NCBI GenBank assembly: GCA_029339505.1
Contig: JAQISU010000022.1
Location: 20,509,001-20,573,000 of the forward strand
Source: Unio delphinus
Taxonomy: Eukaryota; Mollusca; Bivalvia; Unionida; Unionidae
Length of the DNA: 64,000 bases
Reading direction: 5' to 3'
Positions 11,047-24,038 of this stretch are shown one piece after another. The notes beneath the pieces are model-generated. The model made no database searches and was not told the origin of the DNA. It saw only the letters and a program-made list of their open reading frames with translations. Made by a program: the position numbers and the translations under genes. Every line of letters starts with the position of its first letter. Positions within the stretch are counted from its first letter, which is position 1.

Positions 11047-11900
11047 TGCCACAGAATAAACAAATAGATGATTGGAATGCTACTAATAGTGAACATCTAA
11101 GACAATACTCACAAAAAGTAAAATAATTTAATTAGATGATAATGATGAATTTTAATTTAAAAATACTCATAACACACAAAATAACTGACAATAAACCGTT
11201 CCTAAATATTGTCAATTCTTCAACTTCTTAAGAGCACTTTATGTTCACTGGTAGTTTTCCACTGACTTCTTATTCACTGAATACATTGGCTTATCTACTA
11301 CATAGATAGCCTGCCAATGACTTCATCATTGTGTAGATGTGCCTTCCTATGATATCTCCAATGTGTAGTGAATTATATATAGTATATCTTGTGACTGGAT
11401 CCCCCATGTCCCGACGTTCTTTGGACGCCCCGTGTTTGTCCGCCCTTGTGGCAGGTTTCTCTTGCTAGCACGACTCCGCTTGACAGCCTCTCAAACTGGC
11501 CTTAACTAAGTGATTCACTGACGTTCTCCCGTGTCCAACTGTTATTAGAACCTCACGGGTTTGTCCTCCCTTTTGGCAGGATTCCCTGGCTAGCACAATA
11601 TCCCGTTAGCAATCTCAACCTGGCCTTATCTATCCAGGGTTGGAACTGGCCCGTTCCTAGTATGTGCATTTCCCCGAGCAGCTAGCAATGTGCGCGGGAC
11701 CACAATCAAACAAAATACATTGACTTAAAGCTTGGGGCCCAAGGCCGTTGCTTCATTTGCCTTGCCTTAGGGCCGGGCCTGGGTTGGAAGCGGCTACTAA
11801 TCGAAGGTCGTTTTGAGTCATATAGTATAAGGTTGAATATGTATATTATACTGAATAAACTATATACAGTGTCTTCGTACTCTGTTTTATTCAGGTGCTC
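11047..11900 (-). mobile_element. Probable LTR of the decayed gypsy element
   Basis: Starts TGCCACAGAATAAAC next to the primer site, comparable to TGTAACAGAATTGTTACC in the intact element. The far end is not defined; 11900 is a guess. The LTR contains two imperfect copies of a block (GTCCGCCCTTGTGGCAGG at about 11438, and a related GTCCTCCCTTTTGGCAGG at about 11560). Confidence 0.45.
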
Positions 11901-12469
11901 TCTTTATGTCACGTCTACAATTACTTTTATCTCTCTACACTAAATGAATGCAAACATTGTATGCGTGCAAGACACTGAATATATTAAATATTTACGTTGC
12001 AGCTGACCTATACGAGCAGATTATAATAACAAAACATAGTATATTCAACTTACTAGCTTTGCATACTACAATATGAATTACAATCAGTATTCTTGATAAA
12101 AATATGAGTCTGTCAGTTATAAACAATTACTTATAATAACGATTGTTATACGTAAGTAGTGAAAATAATCTACTAGAATAAGTTATAATGAATAAGATAG
12201 AATCCTCAAAACACTACTCCAAAATGTATAAATATTAAAAGAAAAAAAAACATCTTATAACACCCACGGGAAGACAGAGAAAACACTGCACTAAAATACA
12301 AACATTTTTCGGAAAACGAAGGTGTTCCTCGAAAACTTAAACCAGCTATATATCTATATGCTGGGGAGAGTTGAAGAGGATCAACACCACCACCACCACC
12401 CCCACCCTCCCCCACACCCCGTTCTATAAAAACAAAATAATAATAAAAAGCTTTAGCCCCCAACTGTAT
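11900..12469. other. AT-rich stretch, nothing recognised
   Basis: No coding similarity, terminal repeats or tandem structure seen. Confidence 0.4.
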
Positions 12470-12757
12470 CAGAGGTGTAGCTGGGAGTGGGGGAGCAGTG
12501 GGATACAGATGCCTGTTGTCAGACTAGTGGGGGCGCCAAAATGGGTTTTAAAATAGGTTCTATGTGGAATTTTTGTGATGTGACCGTAAACACTATGCAA
12601 CTATGCATTCGTTTTTTCGTCTCTTTAATAGCCATTGGCGTTACATTGGGTGATGGTGATTTGATTTTATTGATGAAAATGATGGGTTTCAGAGTTGAGG
12701 AGGGAGCGTAAAAATTAATCTTGTCCCCGGGCTCCAAATACTCTAGCTACCCCACTG
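12470..12757. mobile_element. hAT-type MITE, CAGAGGYGTAGC family
   Basis: Left end CAGAGGTGTAGCTGGGAG and right end, read in complement, CAGTGGGGTAGCTAGAGT form inverted repeats. The flanks AACTGTAT and AATAGTAT match at six of eight bases. Short open frames inside do not resemble any transposase. Confidence 0.6.
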
Positions 12758-13199
12758 AATAGTATAATTCCCAGTTGAAGCAGTGAATGGAAATTATAAA
12801 TGAAGGGTGTAGTAAGAGACGAAACAGAAACAGAAGGGAATATGACAAAGATAAAGAAAGGGAAAGATAACACAAGAGAGATGAAGACGAAGGGAACAAA
12901 GAATGGGAGAGACGACCCAAAGTATAACTGCAGCGGGAGACACAACTACCTAAAGTAGCTAAAGCGTAGAGGGCAAAATAGAGGAATAGGGGAAGACAAG
13001 GGGTTGAAAAAGAATATGCTGACAGAAAGAGACACAGGGAAAACTACAAAAGAAACAAGAATAAATACTCCTTCTTAGGATTATAACAAATAAAAGGAAT
13101 ATTGCTACACACACAAGTATGAAAATACCACAATAAATCCCACAAAAGACAAATATAGCAATCATAAGTATAGAATACACATAGCAGAACAACAAGGAA
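12758..13199. other. Purine-rich stretch, nothing recognised
   Basis: The plus strand is rich in AAGAGA/GGGAA-type runs. Open frames on the minus strand are low-complexity and not convincing genes. Confidence 0.4.
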
Positions 13200-13870
13200 C
13201 ACATATGTAGCATACATACTGTATAGCACACACATTTGTAGCATATACACTTATAACACACCTCTATCTATAGCATACATACTGTATACCACACACATTT
13301 GTAGCATATACACTTATAACACACACCTATAATATAGCATACATACTATATAATACATACCTATCTATAGCATACATTCTGTATAACACACCTATCTATA
13401 GCATACATACTATATAACACACCTATCTATAGCATACATACTGTGTAGCACACAAATCTATAGCATACATTCTGTGTAGCACACACATTAATAGCATACA
13501 TACTGTATAGTACACACATTTATAGCGTACATACTGTATAGTACACACATATAAAACATACATACTATATAGTACACACATCTATAGCATACATACTGTA
13601 TAACACACACCTATATGTAATATACATACTGTATAACATATATCTATATATAGCATACATACTGTGTAGCACACACATCTATAGCATACATTCTGTGTAG
13701 CACACACATTTATAGCATACATACTGTATAGTACACACATATATAGCATACATACTGTATAGTACACACATATATAACATACATACTGTGTAGTACATAT
13801 ATATATAACATACATACTTTATAGTACACACATTTATAGCATACATACTGTATAGTACACACATATAACA
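13200..13870. repeat. Minisatellite, unit about 30 bp
   Basis: About 20 imperfect copies of a unit close to TATAGCATACATACTGTATA followed by GTACACACAT. It translates in the minus strand to repeated YVCYICVYYT-like peptides, which are shadows of the repeat. Confidence 0.9.
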
Positions 13871-14446
13871 TAAACATAAATGAAAATAATACAAATTACT
13901 TTTAAAAGAGAACACCTGTCCTCCATTTATAGCATAACATACATGAACAAATTTTTTCAAGCATTCATTCATAAGGTATCAATTATACCTTCGAAAGCCG
14001 TCTTCAGACTAGAACTGGATGGCCTTAAAATAAACCTGGTTGCCAATCTGCTTAATCTAATAAGAAATAATGTGGCAAAACCCAATTAAGATCACAAAAA
14101 TCAATCTGCTACTTGTAATAAATTCTCTAAAGCCCTTATAGGGAAAGTAAAACAAGTCCACACAGAACACAAAGCCACTGACTATTTAGTTAGATCATTT
14201 TCAACTTTAAAACATTTTATTCGAATATATGACTATCACATCTTTCGCGCTAAGATAAGGGCCGCCCACAAAATAGAAGCAACTAGGCATAACTTTTACA
14301 AAACGTAGAAAAATGGCACCTGGTGGGCAGGGTCAAGTAGAAAATATGAAGGAATAGAGTTGTTTGTCTGTGTCTGTGTTTTTCTGTCAGTCTGTAAATA
14401 TTAGCGTAACTTGAACATTTTTTTAATAATACCGTTACGAAGTCTG
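13871..14446. other. Unassigned stretch
   Basis: Moderately open plus-strand frames (13880-14089, and a second frame at about 14110-14310) hint at a decayed coding sequence, but I recognise no domain. Confidence 0.3.
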
Positions 14447-14675
14447 CAGCATAGCAGTTGATAGTGATGTCTGCATAGCAGTTGATAGTGATGTCTGCAT
14501 AGCAGTTGATAGTGATGTCTAGACACGGGGCATCGTGCCGCAGTCTTGTAACATCATGTCACACCCATACAGATTAGACTGACATAAGCCGACCAGTTGT
14601 AACACTTACTCTTAATGCTGAATGCCAAGCAATACAACTGTCTGTGCCATTTTTATAAGTCTTTGCTATGACATA
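14447..14675 (-). mobile_element. SINE copy lacking the tRNA head
   Basis: In complement it matches the body of the SINE at 3249-3480: the segment after the tRNA head, the central AACTGGTCGGC...TGTCAG domain, and the 3' part with the GACATCACTATMAACTGC unit. That last unit is locally triplicated here (14455-14520). Confidence 0.75.
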
Positions 14676-14679
14676 TTCC

Positions 14680-14830
14680 GATTGACATCAAGTTGTTTAC
14701 TTATTCCTTATTCCTTATTCCCGATTGAATAAGAAATAAGTAACCAGTTACCGATTGAATAAGGAATAAGTAACCAGTTACTTATTCCCGATTCAACTTT
14801 TTCTACATGCATTTGGTTACTTATTCCTTA
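14680..14830. repeat. Fold-back repeat, copy 2
   Basis: Nearly identical to 7849-7990 over its whole length, with the same self-complementary CTTATTCCTTATTC arms. It lies directly next to the SINE fragment. Confidence 0.7.
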
Positions 14831-15439
14831 TTCACATTCAGTTGGTTTTCATTCTTTATTCACAGTTTCATAATTAATTGGTTATATCTTACTTATTGAA
14901 GATTAAAAGTCCTTCATCGCATGCATTGGTGTTTGTCTAACCCAGTTAGATAAATAATTGATGTCAGCTATAATGCTGACTAGAGACAAATCACCGACTG
15001 TGTGGAGGAAGGGGTTAGGGTATTGATGTGTATACATAATTAGTAATTTGAGATAGGATTACTAGTTGTGTTGGATGTTGGTGTCTCGTCCTGTTGGGCA
15101 TGGCGTGATTTATTATTAATATTTGTGTTCGAAAAGCTTTCTAATGACTCAAGTAAACGTGAAACCACAACAAAACAAAAACCATACGAGTGTGAAATTG
15201 GAGATTTCTCTTATGTGTTCATAATGTGCTTAGAGAAATCTTCGGGTTTAAAAAGCCTTCAGATGACATCGACTGTTGTCTTGAAGTCCGTGGAACTGGG
15301 TAAACAAGCATACGGGTAGGTGTATGAAACATTCTCAGTGTGAGTCAAATCCAATAATACTTAGCGTGAATTAAACCCGTACCTCAACGATTTCGATTGC
15401 AAGTTCTGCTGGATATTTTATATTCATGAATCTGTTCCA
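14831..15439. other. AT-rich stretch, nothing recognised
   Basis: No supported gene. An 83-codon open frame (15068-15319) has no recognisable domain. Confidence 0.4.
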
Positions 15440-15760
15440 ACATAAGCCAAATTTATTTAATAAATTTGTTTAACCGATTGCCAAACATTGGGGCTACATT
15501 AAGGGGGTGGTGGTGAGGGTGGATACAGCACATACGGCACGACAATAATATCTTCCTTATACAGGTAGGCCAATACTTCTCTTTAATACGTTTTGACAAG
15601 TGACGTTTCACAGATATTTTATCTCTAAGTGATATTGTCGAGCCAGTAAAGAAGTCCTGATGAATGTCATCGAGAGGAATTAGCCATAAAAAATGGGCAA
15701 TCTGTGGGGACCGGGTATGAAAAAGATCCACAATTCGGATCGATCAAATAGATTGTAATT
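15440..15760. repeat. Diverged monomer of the 16407-18405 satellite
   Basis: The GATATTTTATCTCTAAGTGA block, the AAGAAGTCCTGATGAATGTC block and the AATTAGCCATAAAAAATGGG block at 15600-15700 align in order with each unit of the main array, at much lower identity. Confidence 0.55.
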
Positions 15761-16602
15761 ATTGGACCCCTAACTACAATATAAAGATTATGCAGTTAGG
15801 TATTTAACCAAATACAGAAAACGTTTTTTAAAAAAATCGTGTAGCCGATTTTTTGAAATCCATAGATTAATATAATGTAATAAATTTGGAGAATGCGCAT
15901 TGGATAGCGCCCCGTTATTAGCAATTCTTAGACTTATGTGATTATTGGGATTCTGCGCCATGAAAATATTCCTAGTGCGAAATAATTCACCAATTACTAG
16001 GGGCAAACGTCACGGAGTCGAGTGTTAGTAAGTCAGAATCATGCCATGGTTCGCTAGTAGTGAATTTAGGTTTCATGCGAATGACTGTCCCTGGTGAAAC
16101 ATAGTCCATATTAACATCTAATGGCGTAAAATAGAAGTGTAGCGAAGATGGCAATCTATATAGTAGAAAAGAAGTAAATTACACAATGAAATCAATAAGT
16201 AGGAACTGGGCAGATACCGTTTATGTGTCCATAGTGGAAAACAGCAGTAGTTATATGAGAGTAATACGTCGGTAAAAGTGAACATTAATTGGCCTAGGTT
16301 GGCGGATTAACATAGTTCACAGTGAGAAAGGGGATACCAGTGTATTTTCTATGACATAAACGGCTAGCGGAAAGGAAATCTGAAGATGGTGAAGAAAAAC
16401 CAAGAAAATGTTACTAAACGGTATCAATAGTTTGTACTCATGGGAACCTTACTTAGAGAATTTTGATTTCAACGCCTCTTACACTGTTTCGAAAAAAGAC
16501 CCATTTCTAACAGTAGATAAAGTTTTAAGAAAATTCGAGCCGATTTCGAAAAACCTGCAACTAAACAAAGGACCTCCAGCAGATCACATGCCGTTAGATT
16601 AT

Positions 16603-16708
<106 letters not shown>

Positions 16709-17437
16709 TCCATTGCGTGTCCCTTCTGTATACTCTTGACATGAATGATATTTTATATCTAGGAAATAGGGTCCACCTACGAAAGAAGTCCTGACGAATT
16801 TCGTGGAGACGAAACAGCCATAAAAGGGGCGCCTTGGGGGTTCGGTGGCGGGGGTATGACAAACCATGCCAATGTTACTAAACGGTATCAATAGTTTGTA
16901 CTCATGGGAACCTTACTTAGAGAATTTTGATTTCAACTTCTCTTACACTATTTAGAAAAAAACCCATTTCTAACAGTAGAGAAAGTTTTAAGAAAATTCG
17001 TCGAGCCGATTTCGAAAAACCTGCAACTAAAGAAAGCACCTCCAGCAGATCACATGCCGTTAGATTATATAAATGCATATATATGTGGTCCATTGCGTTC
17101 CCTCTGTATACTCTTGACATGAATGATATTTTATCTCTTGGAAATAGGGTCCACCTACGAAAGAAGTCCTGACGAATTTAGTGGAGACAAAACAGCCATA
17201 AAAGTGGCGCCTTGGGGGGTGGGGTTATGACAAACCATGCCAATGTTACTAAACGGTATCAATAGTTTGTACTCATCGGAACCTTACTTAGAGAATTTTG
17301 ATTTCAACGCCTCTAACACTGTTTCGAGCAAAGACCCATTTCTAAGAGTAGAGAAAGTTTTAAGAAAAGACGTCGAGCCCATTTCGAGAAACCTGCAACT
17401 AAAGGGAGGACCTTGAGCAGATCACATGCCGTTAGAT

Positions 17438-17448
<11 letters not shown>

Positions 17449-17480
<32 letters not shown>
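17449..17480. repeat. (TG)n in satellite unit 3
   Basis: About 16 TG units. Confidence 0.95.
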
Positions 17481-17481
<1 letters not shown>

Positions 17482-18209
17482 CCATTGCGTGTCCCTTCTG
17501 TATACTCTTGACATGAATGATATTTTATATCTAGGAAATAGGGTCCACCTACGAAAGAAGTCCTGACGAATTTCGTGGAGACGAAACAGCCATAAAAGGG
17601 GCGCCTTGGGGGTTCGGTGGCGGGGGTATGACAAACCATGCCAATGTTACTAAACGGTATCAATAGTTTGTACTCATGGGAACCTTACTTAGAGAATTTT
17701 GATTTCAACTTCTCTTACACTATTTAGAAAAAAACCCATTTCTAACAGTAGAGAAAGTTTTAAGAAAATTCGTCGAGCCGATTTCGAAAAACCTGCAACT
17801 AAAGAAAGCACCTCCAGCAGATCACATGCCGTTAGATTATATAAATGCATATATATGTGGTCCATTGCGTTCCCTCTGTATACTCTTGACATGAATGATA
17901 TTTTATCTCTTGGAAATAGGGTCCACCTACGAAAGAAGTCCTGACGAATTTAGTGGAGACAAAACAGCCATAAAAGTGGCGCCTTGGGGGGTGGGGTTAT
18001 GACAAACCATGCCAATGTTACTAAACGGTATCAATAGTTTGTACTCATCGGAACCTTACTTAGAGAATTTTGATTTCAACGCCTCTAACACTGTTTCGAG
18101 CAAAGACCCATTTCTAAGAGTAGAGAAAGTTTTAAGAAAAGACGTCGAGCCCATTTCGAGAAACCTGCAACTAAAGGGAGGACCTTGAGCAGATCACATG
18201 CCGTTAGAT

Positions 18210-18220
<11 letters not shown>

Positions 18221-18264
<44 letters not shown>
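18221..18264. repeat. (TG)n in satellite unit 5
   Basis: About 22 TG units; longer than the tract in the otherwise matching unit 3. Confidence 0.95.
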
Positions 18265-18265
<1 letters not shown>

Positions 18266-18405
18266 CCATTGCGTCCCCTCTGTATACTCTTAACATGAAT
18301 GATATTTTGATATTTTATCTCTGAGAAATAGGGTCCACCTACGAAGGAAGTCCTGACGAATTTCGTGGAGACGAAACAGTCAAAAAGGGGGTGGAGGGTT
18401 ATAGT

Positions 18406-18904
18406 GAAGATAAATGCAGAGATCATATTTGTAGGTCTTCCTGGTCGTATTGAATCTGTTTCACCTGGATCATGCAATATTCGTTTTTGAACTATCAACA
18501 CTTCGTGTCGCAAGTGTACATTGGCAAAAAAAGATTTAATTGCCGGTATAGTTACTTCAACCAGATAATTACCTCAGGAATGGAGGAAAACCACAAAACT
18601 GCTAACAAAACATTAATGTCGTGTCAAATTACAGGCAAGTGAAAAGGTGACATTATTGAAGCATACGTTATTATGTCCAGTGAACAAAGGACATACACGT
18701 CAGGCTTGACCTATAGGGAACCTTTCCAAGGCTACATCCTGTTACTATATCAAGAACACTCCATGACAGAGGCGACTTTTGTTGCTAACTCATCCGGGGT
18801 CATGTTGCATTTGACTATAATGATTGGATATAAACTAGTATGTTTTCTTAGAATTGTGTTTTATGCAAAGAAGACATTTTTAAAAATGAATATGATACTA
18901 TTGA
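18406..18904. other. Unassigned stretch
   Basis: No repeat structure seen. It may hold upstream decayed parts of the RT fragment that follows. Confidence 0.35.
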
Positions 18905-19310
18905 AATACATGACTGTATTATTATATTTGCCAATGATACTGCACCGTTTTCAGAATCTTTAAAGTTTGCAAAAATTGCTTAATACGTTGAATAATTGTT
19001 GTCGCAAAGAGGCATGGAGGTTGTGTTAATAAACACAATTTAAAAATAAAATTCAGTTGTCGATGTCCGTGTTCAAACTTGGAATTTTTTTGTGCTATGA
19101 CGTACCTTTGTCACTGGTAAATGAATTTAAATATTTAACATTTTACATGGTTTTTGAATGGAAGATACATTGTCGTACAAAGAAATCAGGCAAAATTAAT
19201 TACAATCTTAATTGATAATATAAGTGTAGAAAAGACGAGAATCAATACATACCAACCGGGATTTCTAATTTCCTAGCTTCATCAAAACGTAATGTGCACA
19301 GACTATTTTA
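18905..19310 (+). pseudogene. Non-LTR reverse transcriptase palm fragment
   Basis: The plus-strand frame near 18908-18960 reads DCIIIFANDTAPFSESLK, an RT motif C (FADDTALFSESL-like) with Asn for the first catalytic Asp. It is followed by RGMEV, VVDVRVQTWNFFV and a VNEFK-like block typical of the thumb side of CR1/RTE-type RTs. Stops are frequent. The family differs from the two LINEs at the left. Confidence 0.65.
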
Positions 19311-19453
19311 AATTGATATAAAGTTTTTAAAAAATATGTGCCTTACTGATTATTACTATATCGACACATTAAGAGCCCATAAGAACCATTAAAAAAATTG
19401 TACAACCGATTAATGTATACATTTGTATGGAACCAAGAAAATCGATAAATCAA

Positions 19454-19457
<4 letters not shown>

Positions 19458-19545
<88 letters not shown>
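19458..19545. repeat. (TA)n microsatellite
   Basis: Long uninterrupted TA tract. Confidence 0.95.
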
Positions 19546-19549
<4 letters not shown>

Positions 19550-19563
19550 AGAAATGCCATTTG

Positions 19564-19565
<2 letters not shown>

Positions 19566-19628
<63 letters not shown>

Positions 19629-19714
19629 GTAGGTAGGTAGGTAGGTAGGTAGGTAGGTAGGTAGGTAGGTAGGTAGGTAGGCAGGCATGCAGACAAACAG
19701 ACAGACACACACAC

Positions 19715-19769
<55 letters not shown>

Positions 19770-19842
19770 CATAGATAGATACATAGATAGATAGATAGAT
19801 AGATAGATGCATAGATAGATACATAGATAGATAGATAGATAG
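19566..19842. repeat. (GATA)n/(GGTA)n compound microsatellite
   Basis: GATA units, then about 14 GGTA units, a short interruption (GCAGGCATGCAGACAAACAG at 19680-19699), then more GATA units. The [12 protein letters not shown] open frames in the complement are artefacts. Confidence 0.95.
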
Positions 19843-19898
19843 AAAACACTCATGTTTTATATGTACAGCTCGAAATATCAAAAAATGAAAAAAATAAC

Positions 19899-19900
<2 letters not shown>

Positions 19901-19951
<51 letters not shown>
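19901..19951. repeat. (TA)n microsatellite
   Basis: About 25 TA units. Confidence 0.95.
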
Positions 19952-19959
<8 letters not shown>

Positions 19960-20039
19960 TACATTATTCACTATATCTTATACCATAGTTACAGATATTG
20001 CCATAATGTGAACTTTCTCACCCTCTTCTCCCTCTGAAC

Positions 20040-21545
20040 ATTTTTCATTTGATTTGAGGGATTCTTTGATTCAGAGCAAGACCTTCCTGTTAAGGACTAT
20101 TTAGAGGGTATCATATACCATGTGAATCATTTAAATTCAACCAATTGCACAATAACATTTTTGACAACTGGATTTTACCATCAGTTTCTGGACAAATGAT
20201 GGACCCCAAAAGTCTAACGAAAGTTAGAGATTTAGGGTCAATGAAATGGAAAGAAGAACTTCATCAGAATGGCTACTAAACTATTTTTATAATCCCCTAC
20301 CAGTGGGGATAGTTTCAACTCCACATGTTTATTAGATCTAGTGGACTCAAATCAGAGTTTTAGTCATAGAAACCAAGAATTATCTGATGAGAGAGCTGAA
20401 ACACTTTCTAGGGCTCCTGCAATGAATAGCACTCCAACTATGACCCCTACAGAGGGACCTACTAGAGATCATAGACAGCCCTCTACATGTTTGTGTATTA
20501 CTGACCTGCTGCTGATTGTTATACAAACACTCCAGAAACAAGTAGGCAAGATGCAAAAACATATTGACAAGCTAATAAATGAAAAGGTTAAATTAGCTGC
20601 CCAGAAAGGGAAACCTTTGACTATCAGCAGACATTCACAAACCATTGGTCCTAAACCTATGTCTCTTAGTAAAAGTGTAGACACTTAAAGTATTGCCAAA
20701 AGAAAACCCAATGCAGTTTTCCAACTCTGTCACTCATTCAGCCAGAAGTAATAAAGCACTATACAAACCAATATCAATCCAAAGTAAACATACTACTTTG
20801 CCTTCTACCAGCAAAGATAACATCCTCCTTATTGGTAGTTCCATTTTACATGGAATTAACAACAGAGGACTGAGGCACTGTGTTAGAAAGCAAGCCATTT
20901 GAGGTGTCAAAACACAGACAATACTGGAAGATATAAAAATATATGATCTCTCTAAGTTTACTAAAAAGTATTCAATATTGGAGGGAACAATGCCAGTGAA
21001 GAGACCGATCTAGAACTTTTTGAAGAACTATATGTACAATTACTTAATTACATTCATAAACAAAATCAAAGCTGTCATGTTGCATTGTGTGAAATGGCCC
21101 CCATGGGAGATTGTGATGTGTTAGATATCAATGAGGTCATCCGAAGGCTGGCAAGTGAAAGGAAGTGATATTGTTTATAATTACGTGAGTTTCCTGTGAG
21201 TTTCCTGAATGAAGAGGGACAAGTGATGCAACATATACTTAGAAAAAGAGATAAGATACACCTGTTTACAAAGGGGTGGAAAAGGTGGCAAAAAATATAA
21301 ATGCAGTCATTCATGTAGTCTGGTCTTACAGTCACATTACAAACTTCATCCGTTCCCATAAACGCAATGTAGGTCAAAGCAACATCAGACAATATGGTCA
21401 ATACAGGCAGTACACTATGGGATATGATTACTGTGGTGAGATCAAACATTCAGCACAGAAATGCAGGCACAGACAGCCAATACAATGCCATCAGTTTGGT
21501 AGCTTTGGACACAAAGCCAAAACTCACACTAGATTTATGGAATAG
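20040..21545 (+). pseudogene. LINE ORF1 with SGNH esterase-like and zinc-knuckle regions
   Basis: Several plus-strand frames combine into an ORF1-like protein. An N-terminal part carries a coiled-coil-like helix (IQTLQKQVGKMQKHIDKL, about 20521-20575). A block at 20815-20850 reads NILLIGSSILHGI, like the nucleophile motif GDSLxxGI of SGNH/GDSL esterases. A later LEGTMPVK (other frame GGNNAS) at 20980-21000 resembles the GxND block. Near 21420-21520 Cys/His motifs (YCGEIKHSAQKC, then CHQFGSFGHKAKTH) look like two zinc knuckles. ORF1 proteins with an esterase occur in CR1-like LINEs. Frameshifts occur throughout. The 3' end of the same element follows at about 21735 after an internal deletion of most of ORF2. 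Confidence 0.65.
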
Positions 21546-21734
21546 GAAAAGGGCAATGAAGCCATCACAATTCCACAGGAAGACTCTATTCAGCAGGATG
21601 ACCAATTTATCTATCAAGGACTGTTATATACATTGGGCATCCCTTGTCAAAACAGATTTGATCTCCTTGGTGATGCATGTTCTGAGTGTGGAACCTTACA
21701 AGCTACTTGTACATATTCCAAGATTATACCAAGG

Positions 21735-22147
21735 CCAAAGAAGGAACTGTTTTTAAAAAAAAGTTTTCAATATACTGGTCCAGTAGTATGGCAAGCTCCG
21801 AGCTTTTCTAATTTTCATAATCAATGTCTTAAATGGATGAAATCTTTAGAAAATTGAACAGTGCTAGTACCAAAAAAATTACTGCCTGCTTGTCTGTAAT
21901 GTTGCATCATTTTCAAAGCTGAATGTTTCAACGCAGAATGATATTTTATGTTTTTATTTATGTTTATGTTTTTTGACAGATGCCTGTGCATGTGTTCCAG
22001 GCTTGATACTTTGAAATTTAAAATTCCTTAATTATTTAGTGTTGAGCCAGACTCTTCACATCATGTTGTGTATATTGTACATAACAGATAGAAGGACTCA
22101 ATGTAGATTAGTTCTGTAACTAACTGAGTTACCTTCTCTAAATAAAG

Positions 22148-22203
<56 letters not shown>

Positions 22204-22204
22204 C
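21735..22204 (+). mobile_element. LINE 3' end with (TTA)n tail
   Basis: Matches 1115-1628: the last codons of pol (ending CLKWMKSLEN and a stop), the 3' UTR and about 19 TTA units at 22147-22204. It joins the ORF1 remnant upstream, so the copy has lost nearly all of its reverse transcriptase. Confidence 0.85.
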
Positions 22205-22593
<389 letters not shown>

Positions 22594-22837
22594 TAGAGCA
22601 CATATACCCAATTTATATACTTTTTGGGGGAGGGGCGCTCTCTCCCATTTTTATCTTCTCAGACCAGTTGTGGAGGCCCGCCTGCCCTGATATTTGGTGT
22701 TTGCTATATGAGCATATTTTGTTTGGGTTTTTTTTGACATTATTTTAATGTTTGTTTTTATAAATTATTTTAAATAATACTTTTTATACATAAATTGTTC
22801 GTTTTTATAAGTTGTTTTTGAAAACCATTTTCGTTAT

Positions 22838-23258
22838 TTAAAAAACCTGTCTCATGTTGTAATCTTGTTCTTTTTTCCTTTGCTGTTGCTGTTTCGTTTG
22901 GTCTAGATAATTTGTCTTGCTTTCTGTTGTTAACTGTTTTTTGACTGGAAGTTTACTTGTGATTGCTTCTGTTCTTTTCTCGATTGGTCTTTCTTTCGAG
23001 ACTGATGTGATCATTTCTTTTGCAGATGCTATTTGTTTTGACCTTACATCTGTGTTTTCCTTCCCTGTTGATATCAACGTTTCCACTGGAGCTTGATTTG
23101 TATTTCCCTCAGTTCTTTTCTTTGTAGGTTTTAATATGTGGGCTCCTATTATACTCGCTATTCCCGGTTTCTCCTGTTGCGTTATTATTTGGGGCATTTG
23201 ATTTCCAGTCAACTTTGTCGAATCAGTTAAGTTGATACTCGTCCGGTTTTGAGGGATT

Positions 23259-23309
<51 letters not shown>

Positions 23310-23950
23310 CCTATTCCAATGCCTCTACTCTATCTTGGTCTTGCTGTTTTTGTTGTTGTTGTTGCTGTAATCTCTTTCTTGGGTCAGTGTCGTTTTGTGA
23401 ACATTTGAAGGGACTGTGACCTGTCTCATAGCAGCTCTTATATTTCTTGTCGTAAATACAAACTTTGTACCAGGTTTTGGCAAGAAAGCCATGCATAAAG
23501 TAAGACCTTTTGATTGTCTTTCATTGTTATTTTTCTATTTCGAGTATTCGCATTCAATTTTTAATTGTGGTGGTCTCAATGATTCCCAGCCTTGATGTAA
23601 TTACTTGGATTGCAAACTTGTCTTCAAAGTGCTTGACCACTGCTTCTAATGTTATCTCTAAAGGAATATCGGAAACAAAAAGTTCTCCTGTTCTCTTTTT
23701 TTTAAAAAAATCGTAATTTGAAATGGTTCTGGTTCTTCCACATCATGGGGCCTTTGCTCATCCGAAATTCCCCTAATGACAGTATGGGTTATTTCCCTTT
23801 CGGTATAATTATATACCCTACATATCCCATTGGGTTTACTGAGTCAAGCTTGTTGATATATCCTAGATTTGATACTTTAATAGCTATCATTATCTCTGTG
23901 GAACTTGGAAAGTTTTCCCTGGGTATTCTCGACGCCTTTAAGAACTGTTG
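22838..23950 (-). pseudogene. LINE ORF1/gag-like gene, C-terminal part with zinc-knuckle-like region
   Basis: Minus-strand frames from 23950 to 22838 encode a gag-like protein. The first part matches the N-terminal copy at 2347-2590. Near 23450-23410 the peptide KSCYETGHSPFKC looks like a CCHC knuckle lacking one Cys. It is followed by a Gln-rich run and a long Lys/Thr-rich hydrophilic tail (23212-22838). A TG tract at 23262-23305 interrupts it. It stops abruptly at 23950, where the truncated TIR of virus copy A begins, so the junction is a recombination or deletion breakpoint. I infer a non-LTR ORF1; a different retroelement gag is possible. Confidence 0.5.
23262..23305. repeat. (TG)n microsatellite
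   Basis: About 22 TG units. Confidence 0.95.
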
Positions 23951-23951
23951 A

Positions 23952-24038
23952 ATAGAAGCGTCCATTTGGCAAACCAAGGCTTCCTCGAAATAGACGCCAA
24001 GTCGTTGTCGCGCCCCCTCTGCTGCTACCGTGTTAACC
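23952..24038. repeat. Inner part of the left TIR, copy A
   Basis: AAGCGTCC...GGCTTCCTCGAA, then GCCCCCTCTGCTGCT at 24012-24026 and GTTAACC, matches the inner 85 bp of the copy B TIR. The outer arm, about 95 bp in B, is missing. Confidence 0.85.

Noticed and set aside
12206..12463. Gly-rich protein on the minus strand
   Set aside because: Low complexity from a CCACCACCACC run next to a MITE.
13200..13870. CRISPR-like or protein-coding repeat
   Set aside because: Units are contiguous without unique spacers and the peptides are simply translations of a 30-bp minisatellite in a eukaryotic context.
19343..19881. Long open frames of the YLSIYLSI and IYIYIY type
   Set aside because: They are translations of GATA, GGTA and TA microsatellites.
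23715..23950. Sequence 23715-23950 as a real C-terminal domain of the viral ATPase
   Set aside because: It has an unrelated paralogue at 2358-2590, lies outside the TIR, and copy B stops within the TIR.
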